In this document: one piece after another, positions 17,997 through 27,591 of the stretch
Layout: each line of letters opens with the position of its first letter
How positions within the stretch are numbered: the stretch's first letter is position 1
Translations under genes and position numbers: made by a program
DNA from: Salinisphaera sp002433465
Lineage (GTDB): Bacteria > Pseudomonadota > Gammaproteobacteria > Nevskiales > Salinisphaeraceae
Length of the DNA stretch: 64,000 bases
Assembly (NCBI RefSeq): GCF_040361435.1
Contig: NZ_APNL01000001.1
Coordinates: 265,988-329,987 of the forward strand
Direction: 5' to 3'
The notes under the pieces: model-generated
The model's database searches: none
What the model saw: the letters and a program-made list of their open reading frames with translations, nothing else
What the model was told of the DNA's origin: nothing

Positions 17997-18449
17997 ATGT
18001 CGCAACGTCTTCACGAACTGCTCGAACCGATCATCAACGATCTGGGCTACGAGCTCTGGCATCTCGAATCGGTCGGCGCGGGCCGCAACCGCGTGCTGCG
18101 TATGTATATCGATTCGCCCGAGGGCATCGCACTGGAAGACTGCGAGGCAGTCAGCCATGAGGTGAGCGCGGCGCTGGATGTCGAAGACGAGGGCAGTGAC
18201 CAGTATCAGCTGGAAGTATCGTCGCCGGGCCTGGATCGGCCGCTCGTTACCGGCGAGCATTTTCGCCGCTTCCTTGGCGAGCGCGCACGCGTCAACATGT
18301 TCGCGCCGGTCGCCGGCAAGCGAAAGCTGCGCGGTACGATTCTGGCGGTCAACGGCGACACGGTTGATTTGGGCTGTGACGACCAGACATACAGCCTCGC
18401 GACAGGTGATATGGCGAAAGCCCGGCTGGAGCCCGTCTTTGAAGAATAG
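17997..18449 (+). CDS. rimP: Ribosome maturation factor RimP
   Basis: Needed for 30S subunit maturation. The 150-residue product has the N-terminal alpha/beta domain with ELWHLESVGAGRNRVLRMYID and the segment EDCEAVSHEVSAALDVED, then the motif YQLEVSSPGLDRPL and the SH3-like C-terminal domain. First gene of the rimP-nusA-infB-rbfA-truB block. Confidence 0.95.
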   Translation: MSQRLHELLEPIINDLGYELWHLESVGAGRNRVLRMYIDSPEGIALEDCEAVSHEVSAALDVEDEGSDQYQLEVSSPGLDRPLVTGEHFRRFLGERARVNMFAPVAGKRKLRGTILAVNGDTVDLGCDDQTYSLATGDMAKARLEPVFEE

Positions 18450-18509
18450 GGGCTTTGTCGAAGCGATTTTGCCGGTCAAACGCAACACGAACGATTTCGG
18501 GTGGCAGCG

Positions 18510-20033
18510 ATGAACAAGAATGTCCTATTGGTCGCCGAGGCGGTTTCAAACGAGAAAGGCGTCGATCGAGAGATCATCTTCGAGGCGATCGAAGCCGCGC
18601 TCTCTTCGGCAACCCGCAAGAAGCACGGCGGCGAAATCGCGGTGCGGGTCGCCGTCGACCGCAAGACGGGTCACTACGAAACGTTCCGGCGCTGGCAGGT
18701 GATCGAGCCGGGCGCCGAGGGCGAAGACGGCGAGCCGGTATTCATCGAAGCGCCGGATCGCGAGATCTCGCTCGAAACCGCCCGCGAGAACTATCCCGAT
18801 ATCCAGTCCGGCGAGTTCATCGAAGAACCGATGGAGTCGGTCGAGTTCGGGCGTATCGCAGCCCAGGCCGCAAAACAGGTCATCGTACAGAAAGTGCGCG
18901 AGGCCGAGCGGGCCCAGATTGTCGATCAATACAAGCATCGCGTGGGCGAGCTGATCACCGGGCTGGTCAAGCGCATGGAGCGCGGCGCCGTGATCCTGGA
19001 CCTAGGTGGTAACGCCGAGGCGATTATCCCGCGCGATCAGATGATCCCGCGCGAGCCGATGCGCCCCGGTGATCGCGTGCGCGGCTATCTTTACGACGTG
19101 CGCCCCGAGCAGCGCGGCCCCCAGCTTTTCGTCTCTCGCACCAAGCCCGAATTCCTGCTCGAGCTGTTCAAGCTGGAAGTGCCGGAAATCGGCCAGGGCC
19201 TGATTGAACTGCGCGGCGGCGCGCGCGATCCGGGCCTGCGCGCCAAGATCTCGGTCCAGGCCAAGGATCGCCGTATCGACCCGGTCGGTGCCTGCGTCGG
19301 CATGCGGGGTTCGCGCGTACAAAGCGTGTCGAACGAGCTTGCCGGCGAGCGTATCGATATCATCATGTGGAACGAGAATCCGGCACAGTTCGTCATCAAC
19401 GCGATGGCGCCGGCGGAAGTCGAATCCATCGTGCTCGACGAAGACTCGGGCAGTATGGATCTGGCGGTCGCCGAAGACGTGCTGGCCAAGGCGATCGGTC
19501 GCGGTGGTCAGAACATTAGGCTTGCCTCGGAGCTGACCGGCTGGAAGCTCAACGTCATGACCGTGGAAGACGCGGATGCGAAGAGCGAGGCCGAAGGCGA
19601 AGCGTTGCAGACGATGTTTCGCGAGCAGCTCGACGTCGACGACGAGGTCGCCGTCATCCTGGTCCAGGAAGGCTTTACGACCACCGAGGAAATCGCCTAC
19701 GTGCCCCTCGAAGAGCTGGCCGAGATCGAGGAGTTCGACGAGGATATCGGCGAGGAGCTGCGTAACCGCGCTCGCGATTACCTGCTGTCCAAGGCGATTT
19801 CCAGCGTGGAAGGCGGGGCCGAGGTCGACGACGACCTTTACGAAGTCGACGGCGTAGACGAGGAACTTGCCGCCCGCCTGGGCGAAAACGGTATCCTCTC
19901 GCGCGACGACCTCGCCGAACTCGGCGCGGACGAACTCGTCGAGATGGTCGAAATGGATGAGGCAACGGCCGGCAAGCTGATCATGGCTGCGCGGGCGCAC
20001 TGGTTTGCTGACGAGCAGGCCGACGCCGAATAG
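18510..20033 (+). CDS. nusA: Transcription termination/antitermination protein NusA
   Basis: RNA polymerase-binding pausing and antitermination factor. The 507-residue product has the N-terminal polymerase-binding domain (residues about 1-130), an S1 domain (VGELITGLVKRMERGAVILDL), two KH domains (DPVGACVGMRGSRVQSV and VLAKAIGRGGQNIRLASELTG) and two acidic helix-hairpin-helix repeats at the C-terminus (about 370-420 and 440-500). An in-frame GTG at 18501 is possible, but the ATG at 18510 gives the conserved MNKNVLLVAE start. Confidence 0.96.
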   Translation: MNKNVLLVAEAVSNEKGVDREIIFEAIEAALSSATRKKHGGEIAVRVAVDRKTGHYETFRRWQVIEPGAEGEDGEPVFIEAPDREISLETARENYPDIQSGEFIEEPMESVEFGRIAAQAAKQVIVQKVREAERAQIVDQYKHRVGELITGLVKRMERGAVILDLGGNAEAIIPRDQMIPREPMRPGDRVRGYLYDVRPEQRGPQLFVSRTKPEFLLELFKLEVPEIGQGLIELRGGARDPGLRAKISVQAKDRRIDPVGACVGMRGSRVQSVSNELAGERIDIIMWNENPAQFVINAMAPAEVESIVLDEDSGSMDLAVAEDVLAKAIGRGGQNIRLASELTGWKLNVMTVEDADAKSEAEGEALQTMFREQLDVDDEVAVILVQEGFTTTEEIAYVPLEELAEIEEFDEDIGEELRNRARDYLLSKAISSVEGGAEVDDDLYEVDGVDEELAARLGENGILSRDDLAELGADELVEMVEMDEATAGKLIMAARAHWFADEQADAE

Positions 20034-20102
20034 AATTGTCCTGAACAAACGGACGCCCGGCGCGGCAACGCACCAGCGCGGGCCCCATGGAGTAAGCAGA
20101 AT

Positions 20103-22742
20103 ATGGCGCAAACGACAGTCAAACAGCTGGCATCGGAAGTCGGTATTCCGGTGGAGCGACTGATCACGCGCTTGGCCGAAGCCGGTGTCTCCGCTTCTAC
20201 GGAGAGCGACGGCATCAGCGACGACGACAAGCTCAAGTTGCTGCGGCATCTTCGTGAAAGCGGCGGCGCGTCTCGGTCGGGTGGAAAACTCGGTACTCGC
20301 AAGAGCGGTGTCTCGTCGCGTCGGCGGTCGACCTCGGAGTTGAAGGTCAACACCGGCCGTGGCGCGACCTCGGGTCGTACGGTCAGCGTGGAAGTACGCA
20401 AGCGCCGGACCTATCGGCAAGAACAGCAGCCTGAAGCGGCGCCGGAACAGACGCCAGCTCAGGACGCCGAACAGCAGGCGCGCGTAGAAGCCGAAAAGGC
20501 AGAACAGGATCGCGTCGCACAGGAAGCCGCGGAACAGGCGCGCCGCGAAGAAGCGGAGCGCGCCGAGGCCGAGGCCAAGGCCCAGCGCGAGCAGGAAGAG
20601 GCGCTGCGTCAGCAGGCCGAGGAGCGCGCCAAGCGCGAAGCCGAGATCAATGCCCAGCGGGAGGCCAAGGAAAAGGCCGATCGCGAAGCGCTCGACAAGG
20701 AACGCGCCAAGCGTACCGTCAAGGTCGACGACGCGCGCTCGCGTGCCCAGGAAAATCTGCGCCGCGCCGCGGAAAGCCATGGTCGCACCCAGGAAGACGT
20801 CGACCGCGAGAAGAATCGCGGCAAGCGCAAGGAATTGCACGTCGCCGAAGGCAAGGAAGGGCGGCGCAAGAGCAAGAAGAAGCGGGTTACCCGTAGTGCC
20901 AGCAAGGTTAACGTTGCCACCGAACACGGCTTCGAGCGTCCGACCGCCCCGGTAGTTCGGGACGTCGAAATTCCCGAGCTCATCACCGTGTCCGAGCTGG
21001 CCCAGCGCATGGCCGTCAAGGGCGGTGATCTGCTCAAGCGCATGATGAAGCTGGGCGTGATGGCCACCATCAACCAGACCGTCGACCAGGATACGGCGTA
21101 TCTGCTGGTCGAGGAGATGGGCCACAATCCGAAGCCGGTCAAGTCCGAGACGGCGGAAGAAACGCTGATCGACGAAGTGCGTGCCGAGGAGAACGAAGTC
21201 GAAGGCGTCACCCGCGCGCCGGTCGTGACCATCATGGGTCACGTCGACCACGGCAAGACCTCGCTGCTCGACTATATCCGTCGTACCAAGGTGCAGGCCG
21301 GTGAAGCCGGCGGCATTACCCAGCACATCGGCGCCTATCACGTGAAGCACGACAAGGGCGCGATCACCTTTATCGATACCCCGGGCCACGCGGCGTTTAC
21401 CCGCATGCGTGCTCGCGGTGCCGAGATTACCGATATCGCGATTCTGATCGTGGCCGCCGACGACGGCGTGATGCCGCAGACCAAGGAATCGATCCAGCAT
21501 GCGCGTGCGGCCGGCGTGCCGATCGTGGTCGCGGTCACCAAAATGGACGTACAGGCGGCCGATATCGATAAGGTCAAGAGTGGCCTGTCGGCTGAAGACA
21601 TCATCCCGGAGGACTGGGGCGGCGATACCATGGTGGTACCGGTGTCCTCGCATACCGGTGAAGGCATCGACGATCTGCTCGACGCCATCCTGCTGCAGGC
21701 CGAGGTGGCCGAATTCAAGGCGCCGATCGACGTGCCGGCCCGTGGCACGGTCATCGAGTCCAGCCTCGAGAAGGGTCGTGGCCCGGTCGCCACCATTCTG
21801 GTGAAGGCCGGCACCCTCAAGCGTGGTGACGCCATCCTGGCCGGCCCGCATTTCGGTCGTGTTCGTGCCATGTTCAACGAGCTGGGCGAGCAGGTGAAAT
21901 CCGCCGGCCCGTCTATTCCGGTCGAGGTGCTGGGGCTGTCCGGCACGCCGGAAGCCGGCGACGATGCGTTCGTGGTGGCCAACGAGAAGCGGGCCAAGGA
22001 AATTGCCTCGCAGCGCGACGAGCGCGAACGCGAGAACAAGCTGGCCCAGCAACAGGCGGCGCGTCTGGAAGAAGTGTTCTCCGCCATTGGCGAGAACGGG
22101 CCGTCGGAAACCAAGGATCTCAACCTGCTCATCAAGGGCGACGTGCAGGGCAGTGTGGAAGCACTGGTCGAGTCGCTGGGCAAGATCCCCTCGGAAGAGG
22201 TCAAGATCCGCATCATTTCGAGCGGCGTGGGCGGTATCAGCGAATCCGATGTGGAACTGGCTCTGGCGTCGAAGGCGATCATCATCGGCTTCAACGTGCG
22301 TGCCGATGCCAAGGCGCGCAAGGTGATCCAGGAGTCGGGCGTGGACGTGCGCTATTACAGCGTCATCTACGAAGCGATCCAGGATGTCACCGACGCGGTC
22401 AGCGGCCTGCTGGGCACGGAAGTGCGCGAAGAGATCATCGGCCTGGCGGAAGTGCGGGATGTGTTCCGTTCCTCCAAGCTGGGCGCGATCGCGGGCTGCC
22501 TGGTTGCCGACGGCAACGTGGTGCGTGGCCAGCCGATTCGCGTGCTGCGCGACAACGTGGTGGTCTACGAAGGCGAGCTCGAATCGCTGCGCCGCCACAA
22601 GGACGACGTCAACCGCGTGCCGGCCGGTACCGAGTGCGGTATTGGTGTCAAGAACTACAACGACATCAAGCCCGGTGACCAGATCGAGGTCTACGAGCGC
22701 ACGGAAGTCCAGCGCGCGGTGCAGACGGCAGAGCCGGCCTAG
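20103..22742 (+). CDS. infB: Translation initiation factor IF-2
   Basis: GTPase that recruits fMet-tRNA to the 30S subunit. The 879-residue product starts with the IF2 N-terminal domain (VKQLASEVGIPVERL). A long charged, low-complexity helix rich in Glu, Ala, Arg and Gln follows (about residues 110-280), then the G domain with G1 GHVDHGKTSL (about residue 379), DTPGHAAF and TKMD, and then domains II-IV. The initiator tRNA gene lies just upstream in the same block. Confidence 0.97.
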   Translation: MAQTTVKQLASEVGIPVERLITRLAEAGVSASTESDGISDDDKLKLLRHLRESGGASRSGGKLGTRKSGVSSRRRSTSELKVNTGRGATSGRTVSVEVRKRRTYRQEQQPEAAPEQTPAQDAEQQARVEAEKAEQDRVAQEAAEQARREEAERAEAEAKAQREQEEALRQQAEERAKREAEINAQREAKEKADREALDKERAKRTVKVDDARSRAQENLRRAAESHGRTQEDVDREKNRGKRKELHVAEGKEGRRKSKKKRVTRSASKVNVATEHGFERPTAPVVRDVEIPELITVSELAQRMAVKGGDLLKRMMKLGVMATINQTVDQDTAYLLVEEMGHNPKPVKSETAEETLIDEVRAEENEVEGVTRAPVVTIMGHVDHGKTSLLDYIRRTKVQAGEAGGITQHIGAYHVKHDKGAITFIDTPGHAAFTRMRARGAEITDIAILIVAADDGVMPQTKESIQHARAAGVPIVVAVTKMDVQAADIDKVKSGLSAEDIIPEDWGGDTMVVPVSSHTGEGIDDLLDAILLQAEVAEFKAPIDVPARGTVIESSLEKGRGPVATILVKAGTLKRGDAILAGPHFGRVRAMFNELGEQVKSAGPSIPVEVLGLSGTPEAGDDAFVVANEKRAKEIASQRDERERENKLAQQQAARLEEVFSAIGENGPSETKDLNLLIKGDVQGSVEALVESLGKIPSEEVKIRIISSGVGGISESDVELALASKAIIIGFNVRADAKARKVIQESGVDVRYYSVIYEAIQDVTDAVSGLLGTEVREEIIGLAEVRDVFRSSKLGAIAGCLVADGNVVRGQPIRVLRDNVVVYEGELESLRRHKDDVNRVPAGTECGIGVKNYNDIKPGDQIEVYERTEVQRAVQTAEPA

Positions 22743-22765
22743 GCCGGCCGCGCAGAGGCGCCGAC

Positions 22766-23197
22766 ATGGCACGCGAATTTTCTCGCAAGCATCGGGTGGC
22801 CGAGGAGCTTAAACGCGAGCTCGGCATCCTGATCACCACCGAGGTCAAGGATCCGCGCGTGCGGCTGGTGGCGATCACCTCGGTCGAAGTCTCGCCGGAT
22901 CTGGCGTATGCCAAGGTGTTCGTCGGCAGCTTCGACGTCACGGCGCCGCCGGAAGAGTCGAGCAAGGCGATCGAAGGGCTCAACGCGGCGCGCGGTTTTC
23001 TCAAGCGGTCGCTCGGCAAGCGGCTGCGTCTGCGCCTGATGCCCGAACTGCGATTTATCGAAGACACCACCGAACGCGATGCCCAGCATATGCGCGAAGT
23101 CATCAATTCGGCGGTGGCCGAAGATCGTCGCCACGGCGACCCGTTGGCCGACGACGACAGCGCCGCCGACGATAGCGAGGCGCATGGGGCGTCGTAA
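22766..23197 (+). CDS. rbfA: Ribosome-binding factor A
   Basis: Cold-shock 30S maturation factor. The 143-residue product has the KH-like fold with REFSRKHRVAEELKRELGIL, VKDPRVRLVAITSVEVSPDLAYAKVFV (a family signature) and LRLRLMPELRFIEDTT, then an acidic Asp-rich tail. Its last 14 bp overlap the start of truB. Confidence 0.95.
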   Translation: MAREFSRKHRVAEELKRELGILITTEVKDPRVRLVAITSVEVSPDLAYAKVFVGSFDVTAPPEESSKAIEGLNAARGFLKRSLGKRLRLRLMPELRFIEDTTERDAQHMREVINSAVAEDRRHGDPLADDDSAADDSEAHGAS

Positions 23198-24107
23198 GCG
23201 CGGGCAGGATATCGACGGCGTCGTGCTGCTCGACAAGCCTGTCGGTTGTTCTTCCAACGCAGCCCTGCAACGCGTGCGTCGTGCCTTCGATGCTCGCAAG
23301 GCCGGTCATACCGGCAGCCTCGACCCGTTGGCGAGTGGCCTTCTGCCCGTATGCCTGGGCGAGGCGACCAAGGTGTCTTCCTATCTTCTGGCGGCCGACA
23401 AAACCTATCGCGTGACCGCATTGCACGGGGCCCAGACGGCTACCGGCGATCGCGAGGGCGACATCGTGGCGCGCAGCGACGTCGCCATGCCGGATCGCGA
23501 TGCGCTGGAATCGATTCTGGCGGGCTTTATCGGCCCGCAGCAGCAGATTCCGCCCATGTACTCCGCTCTCAAGAAGGACGGAAAACGGCTCTACGAGCAC
23601 GCACGGGCCGGCGAGACGGTCGAGCGTGAACCGCGCGATATAACCGTCCACGTAATCGAACTCATCGATTGCGATGCGCACAGCTTTACCTTGGAGACGC
23701 GTGTCTCCAGCGGCACGTATATCCGAACGCTGGTCGAGGACATCGCGGCGGCCTGGCAGGGCGTGGCCCATGTCGGCAGCCTGCATCGCACGGCGATCGG
23801 CCGCTTGGGCACGGAACTGGGCATGACGGCGCTCGCCGATATCGAAGATCACGCCGCGGCGGGCGAATCGCTCGACCAATGGCTGCTGCCGCTGTCGGTA
23901 GCGGTCGCGGATTGGCCGCAGGTGGTGCTCGATCAGGCCGGTGCGGCGGCCATGAACCATGGGCGTGCGGTGGAATGTCCCGCTGCTGTCGACGCGTCGC
24001 AGACTCTGTGTATCTGTGATGATCAGGGCCAGATCCTCGGCCTGGGCTATATCGATGAACGCGGCATGCTCGCCCCCAAGCGGTTGTTTGCTCGGCCGCA
24101 GCGATAG
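23184..24107 (+). CDS. truB: tRNA pseudouridine-55 synthase TruB
   Basis: Makes pseudouridine 55 in the T-loop of tRNAs. The 307-residue product has GVVLLDKPVGCSSN, the catalytic aspartate in GHTGSLDPLASGLLPVCLGEATK (split here by one residue from the start of the motif), YSALKKDGKRLYEHAR and the SSGTYIRTL motif, plus a C-terminal PUA-like part. The ATG at 23184 overlaps the rbfA end by 14 bp in another frame. Confidence 0.95.
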   Translation: MGRRKRGQDIDGVVLLDKPVGCSSNAALQRVRRAFDARKAGHTGSLDPLASGLLPVCLGEATKVSSYLLAADKTYRVTALHGAQTATGDREGDIVARSDVAMPDRDALESILAGFIGPQQQIPPMYSALKKDGKRLYEHARAGETVEREPRDITVHVIELIDCDAHSFTLETRVSSGTYIRTLVEDIAAAWQGVAHVGSLHRTAIGRLGTELGMTALADIEDHAAAGESLDQWLLPLSVAVADWPQVVLDQAGAAAMNHGRAVECPAAVDASQTLCICDDQGQILGLGYIDERGMLAPKRLFARPQR

Positions 24108-24167
24108 CGCCCAGCCCAGACCTTCGCGCTGCGCCGGCCCACGCCGCACGGGATCGCGCGAAACCGG

Positions 24168-24197
24168 TTGTACAGCGTGGCGCCAAGCCGATAGAAT
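24168..24197 (+). promoter_or_regulatory. Candidate rpsO promoter
   Basis: TTGTAC (24168-24173) and TAGAAT (24192-24197) are 18 bp apart, in the 264-bp gap between truB and rpsO. A start site near 24204 would give an rpsO leader of about 165 nt. Confidence 0.5.
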
Positions 24198-24249
24198 ATG
24201 CGCCTCGCGGCACATGCGGCTGCCGCCCGGTGACCGGAGCGCACGGGCT

Positions 24250-24312
24250 TTTTCCAAACCGTTTCGTTGGGATGAGAGGTTACGATCTCTTCCCGGCTTG
24301 CTGTTTGGAAAA
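24250..24312 (+). promoter_or_regulatory. Long-range inverted repeat in the rpsO leader
   Basis: TTTTCCAAAC (24250-24259) is the exact complement of GTTTGGAAAA (24303-24312). The arms enclose a 43-nt loop that itself could fold. S15 represses its own translation through 5' leader structures in several bacteria, and this is the obvious candidate element here; the role is inferred. Confidence 0.4.
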
Positions 24313-24371
24313 GGCCGGGTTGCTCCAGCCAGGCGGGGCTGCGGTGTTTGTATTGTTATTCAGGAGTAAAC

Positions 24372-24641
24372 ATGGCCCTGTCGACCGAAGAAAAAGCCGA
24401 AGTCATCAACAAGTACAGCCGTGGCACCGGCGATACCGGTTCCCCGGAAGTACAGGTTGCGTTGCTGACCACCCGCATCACCCAGCTGGGTGATCATTTC
24501 AACGCGCACAAGGGCGACCATCATTCCCGTCGCGGGCTGCTGAAAATGGTCAACCAGCGCCGCAAGCTGCTTGATTACATCAAGCGTCGCGATGCGTCGC
24601 GTTACAAGGCTCTGATCAGCGAGCTGGGTCTGCGTCGCTAA
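24372..24641 (+). CDS. rpsO: 30S ribosomal protein S15
   Basis: The 89-residue product, the same length as E. coli S15, begins MALSTEEKAEVINKY and includes GDTGSPEVQVALLT, the LGDHFNAHKGDHHSRRGLL 16S rRNA-binding region and KLLDYIKRRDASRY. The ATG at 24372 follows AGGAG. A terminator separates it from pnp, as in E. coli. Confidence 0.97.
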   Translation: MALSTEEKAEVINKYSRGTGDTGSPEVQVALLTTRITQLGDHFNAHKGDHHSRRGLLKMVNQRRKLLDYIKRRDASRYKALISELGLRR

Positions 24642-24667
24642 GCGCGATCATCAGATCCCAGTCAATG

Positions 24668-24704
24668 AAAGCGCCCCTCGGTAACCCGAGCCGGGCGCTT
24701 TTTT
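24668..24704 (+). terminator. Intrinsic terminator between rpsO and pnp
   Basis: AAAGCGCCC pairs with GGGCGCTTT, with an inner CTCGG/CCGAG stem, and runs into TTTTTT. Confidence 0.88.
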
Positions 24705-24729
24705 GTTTGAAAGACACAGGATATATCTA

Positions 24730-26862
24730 GTGAGCAACGTCACCGTTACCAGTAAACAGACCTTCCAGTTCGGCGAACATGCGGTCACCCTCGAAACGGG
24801 TGAGATCGCGCGTCAGGCCGACGGCGCCGTGAAGGTGAGCATGGGCGACACCGTGGTGCTCGTCACCGCTGTCGGCAAGAAGGAAGCCGCGCCCAACGCC
24901 GCGTTCTTCCCGCTGACCGTCAACTATCAGGAACGCACCTATGCCGGCGGCAAGATTCCCGGCGGCTTCTTCAAGCGCGAAGGCCGTCCCGGCGAAAAGG
25001 AAACGCTCACCTGCCGCCTGATCGACCGTCCGATCCGTCCGCTGTTTCCGAAAGGCTTCTATAACGAAGTTCAGATCGTGGCGACGGTCATGTCGGTCGA
25101 TCCCGAGATCGATGCCGATATCCCGGCCATGATCGGCGCCTCTGCCGCCCTCAGCCTGGCCGGTCTGCCGTTCGCCGGCCCGATCGGCGGCGCGCGCGTC
25201 GGCTATGCCGACGGCGAATACGTGCTCAACCCGAGCGCGACCCAGCTCAAGACCAGTGATCTGAACCTGGTGGTCGCCGGCACCTCGGACGCCGTGCTCA
25301 TGGTGGAATCGGAAGCCAAGGAGCTGTCCGAAGAAATCATGCTGGGCGCGGTGCTGTTCGGTCACGAGCAGATCCAGGCCGCCATTCAGGCCATCGAAGC
25401 GATGGTCGCCGAGGCCGGCAAGCCGAAATGGGACTGGCAGGCCCCGGCCAAGGATGAATCCCTGGCCGAAGCCGTCGAGCGCGTTGCCAAGAACGACGTT
25501 GTCGAGGCCTATCAGATCGCCGACAAACAGGATCGCGGTGCGCGCCTGGGCGAGATCAAGGAAGCCGTCGTGGCCGAGCTGGCCGTCGAGGAAGGCGAAG
25601 AAGGCTGGAGCCGCGACGACGTGAAGGGGGCGCTGGGTGCCCTCGAGAAGACCACCGTGCGTTCGCGCATTCTCGAAGGTCAGCCGCGTATCGACGGTCG
25701 CGACACGCGCACCGTGCGCGCGCTGGATATCAAGACCGGCGTACTGCCGCGTACCCACGGCTCGGCGCTGTTCACCCGTGGCGAAACCCAGGCACTGGTC
25801 GTCACCACGCTGGGCACCGGCCGCGATGCGCAGATGATCGACGCGGTCGAAGGCAAGTACGACGACCCGTTCATGCTGCACTACAACTTCCCGCCCTACA
25901 GCGTGGGCGAGACCGGCTTCATGGGCAGCCCCAAGCGTCGTGAAATCGGCCACGGCAAGCTGGCCAAGCGCGCCATCATGGGCGTGCTGCCGGATCTGGA
26001 AAAGGAATTCCCCTACGTCATGCGTGTGGTGTCGGAAGTCACCGAATCCAACGGCTCCTCCTCGATGGCCTCGGTCTGCGGCACCAGCCTCGCGCTGATG
26101 GACGCCGGCGTGCCGATCAAGGCGCCGGTGGCCGGCGTGGCCATGGGCCTGATCAAGGAAGGCGACAAGTTCGCGGTGCTTACCGACATCCTGGGCGACG
26201 AAGATCACCTCGGCGACATGGACTTCAAGGTGGCCGGCTCCAACGACGGCATCACCGCCCTGCAGATGGACATCAAGATCGCCGGTATCACCCGCGAGAT
26301 CATGGAAGCCGCGCTTGAGCAGGCCAAGGAAGGCCGTCTGCACATTCTTGGCGTCATGAGCCAGGCGATCGACAAGCCGCGCCAGGAAGTCTCCGAGTGG
26401 GCGCCGCGCATCTTCACCATCAAGATCGATTCCGACAAGATTCGCGACGTGATCGGCAAGGGCGGCGCGACCATCCGTTCGATCACCGAGGAAACGGGTG
26501 CTTCGATCGATATCGAGGATGACGGCACGATCCATGTCGCCGCGGTCGACAAGTCGGCGGCCGACATGGCGATCAAGCGTATCGAGGACATCACCCGCGA
26601 TATCGAAGCCGGCCAGGTCTATGAAGGCAAGGTCGTACGTATCGTCGACTTCGGTGCGTTCGTGAATCTGGTGCCGGGCCGCGACGGCCTCGTGCATATC
26701 TCCCAGATTGCCGACCACCGCGTCGAAAAGGTCAGCGACGAGCTTTCCGAAGGCCAGACCGTCAAGGTCAAGGTGCTGGAAGTCGACCGCCAGGGCCGCG
26801 TGCGTCTGTCGATGAAGGAACTGGCCGAAAAGGCGTCGGAAGAGACGTCCGACGAAGGCTGA
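24730..26862 (+). CDS. pnp: Polyribonucleotide nucleotidyltransferase (PNPase)
   Basis: Phosphorolytic 3'-5' exoribonuclease and degradosome component. The 710-residue product has two RNase PH domains (the second with the active-site segment SNGSSSMASVCGTSLALMDAG and the catalytic region LGDEDHLGDMDFKVAG), a KH domain with the GxxG loop GKGGATIRSI and a C-terminal S1 domain (YEGKVVRIVDFGAFVNLVPG). The start is GTG at 24730 with AGG nine bases upstream; an upstream TTG at 24703 lies in the terminator and is unlikely. Confidence 0.96.
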   Translation: MSNVTVTSKQTFQFGEHAVTLETGEIARQADGAVKVSMGDTVVLVTAVGKKEAAPNAAFFPLTVNYQERTYAGGKIPGGFFKREGRPGEKETLTCRLIDRPIRPLFPKGFYNEVQIVATVMSVDPEIDADIPAMIGASAALSLAGLPFAGPIGGARVGYADGEYVLNPSATQLKTSDLNLVVAGTSDAVLMVESEAKELSEEIMLGAVLFGHEQIQAAIQAIEAMVAEAGKPKWDWQAPAKDESLAEAVERVAKNDVVEAYQIADKQDRGARLGEIKEAVVAELAVEEGEEGWSRDDVKGALGALEKTTVRSRILEGQPRIDGRDTRTVRALDIKTGVLPRTHGSALFTRGETQALVVTTLGTGRDAQMIDAVEGKYDDPFMLHYNFPPYSVGETGFMGSPKRREIGHGKLAKRAIMGVLPDLEKEFPYVMRVVSEVTESNGSSSMASVCGTSLALMDAGVPIKAPVAGVAMGLIKEGDKFAVLTDILGDEDHLGDMDFKVAGSNDGITALQMDIKIAGITREIMEAALEQAKEGRLHILGVMSQAIDKPRQEVSEWAPRIFTIKIDSDKIRDVIGKGGATIRSITEETGASIDIEDDGTIHVAAVDKSAADMAIKRIEDITRDIEAGQVYEGKVVRIVDFGAFVNLVPGRDGLVHISQIADHRVEKVSDELSEGQTVKVKVLEVDRQGRVRLSMKELAEKASEETSDEG

Positions 26863-26900
26863 TAGCCGACATTACGCTGTTGGTACCGACAGCTGTGTCG

Positions 26901-26931
26901 AAAAGGGCGTCCCACGGGGCGCCCTTTTTTT
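26901..26931 (+). terminator. Intrinsic terminator after pnp
   Basis: AAAAGGGCG pairs with CGCCCTTTT around a 10-nt loop and ends in a run of T. It closes the housekeeping block. Confidence 0.88.
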
Positions 26932-27591
26932 GTGTCAGAGCAGGGCACAGCGACCGTCGGCTTGCGAGCGCGAGGGCTGGGAGGGCGACGGCGTGCATTC
27001 ATCAGCGCGCGGGATACCGCGTCCCGGTGGCTCGGAGATTGCGCAAGAGCAGTCGTCGGCGGGTGGCCGCTTTGCCCGCGTAGTTCGTCGCTGAACTCGA
27101 TCGATCGGAAAGGCGGCGTTGGCGACAAGCACCCTGATCGGGTCCGAATGCACCGATGCGAGCGCTGTCGAACGGCCCGGGGTCGAACATCGGATGCGCT
27201 CGCGCGGCTTGGCTCACTCGGCGATACGTTCGACGCTTGGCCGCAGATCTCGCGCGGCGCTTCGGGGCGAGCGCCTCTGGAGATGGGCGCGAAGGGCAGA
27301 GGGGTGTTTTCTCGGCAGGGCCGCAGAAAACAGCCGGCGTGGCCAGGTGCTCCAGTTGGTTTCGCGGCCTGCGGTCGTCGCGCGTCGGCGTTCGCATACC
27401 GGCTATATCAACCCGGACACCGTTGTGTTTCATGCAGGGTCGATCGCCACCGACCGGCTTAAGTATCCCGCCGTGTCGGCTAAATTTCGAGTCGCGCGCG
27501 GCTTGTCGGGCCCGGATCGATTTAGAAGCATTGATTAATAAGCCCCGGCCTTGGAGTATATGGGTGTTACCAGCATTCAGGGGAAGTTTGC
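26932..27591. other. 660-bp stretch without a supportable gene
   Basis: Between the pnp terminator and tssA I see no open frame with a credible start, ribosome-binding site or recognisable protein. The overlapping frames on both strands have Arg-rich, out-of-frame composition. The last 100 bp before tssA are more AT-rich and probably hold its promoter, but I could not find a well-spaced -35/-10 pair. Confidence 0.5.

Noticed and set aside
19002..22772. 1256-codon minus-strand open frame opposite nusA/infB
   Set aside because: It is the antisense shadow of GC-rich nusA and infB; composition is His/Arg/Asp-rich with no recognisable domain.
24727..26718. 663-codon minus-strand open frame opposite pnp
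   Set aside because: Antisense shadow of PNPase with no domain or ribosome-binding site.
26932..27462. Possible 176-codon gene after pnp
   Set aside because: Arg/Ser-rich composition, no Shine-Dalgarno, competing frames on both strands, no recognisable motif.
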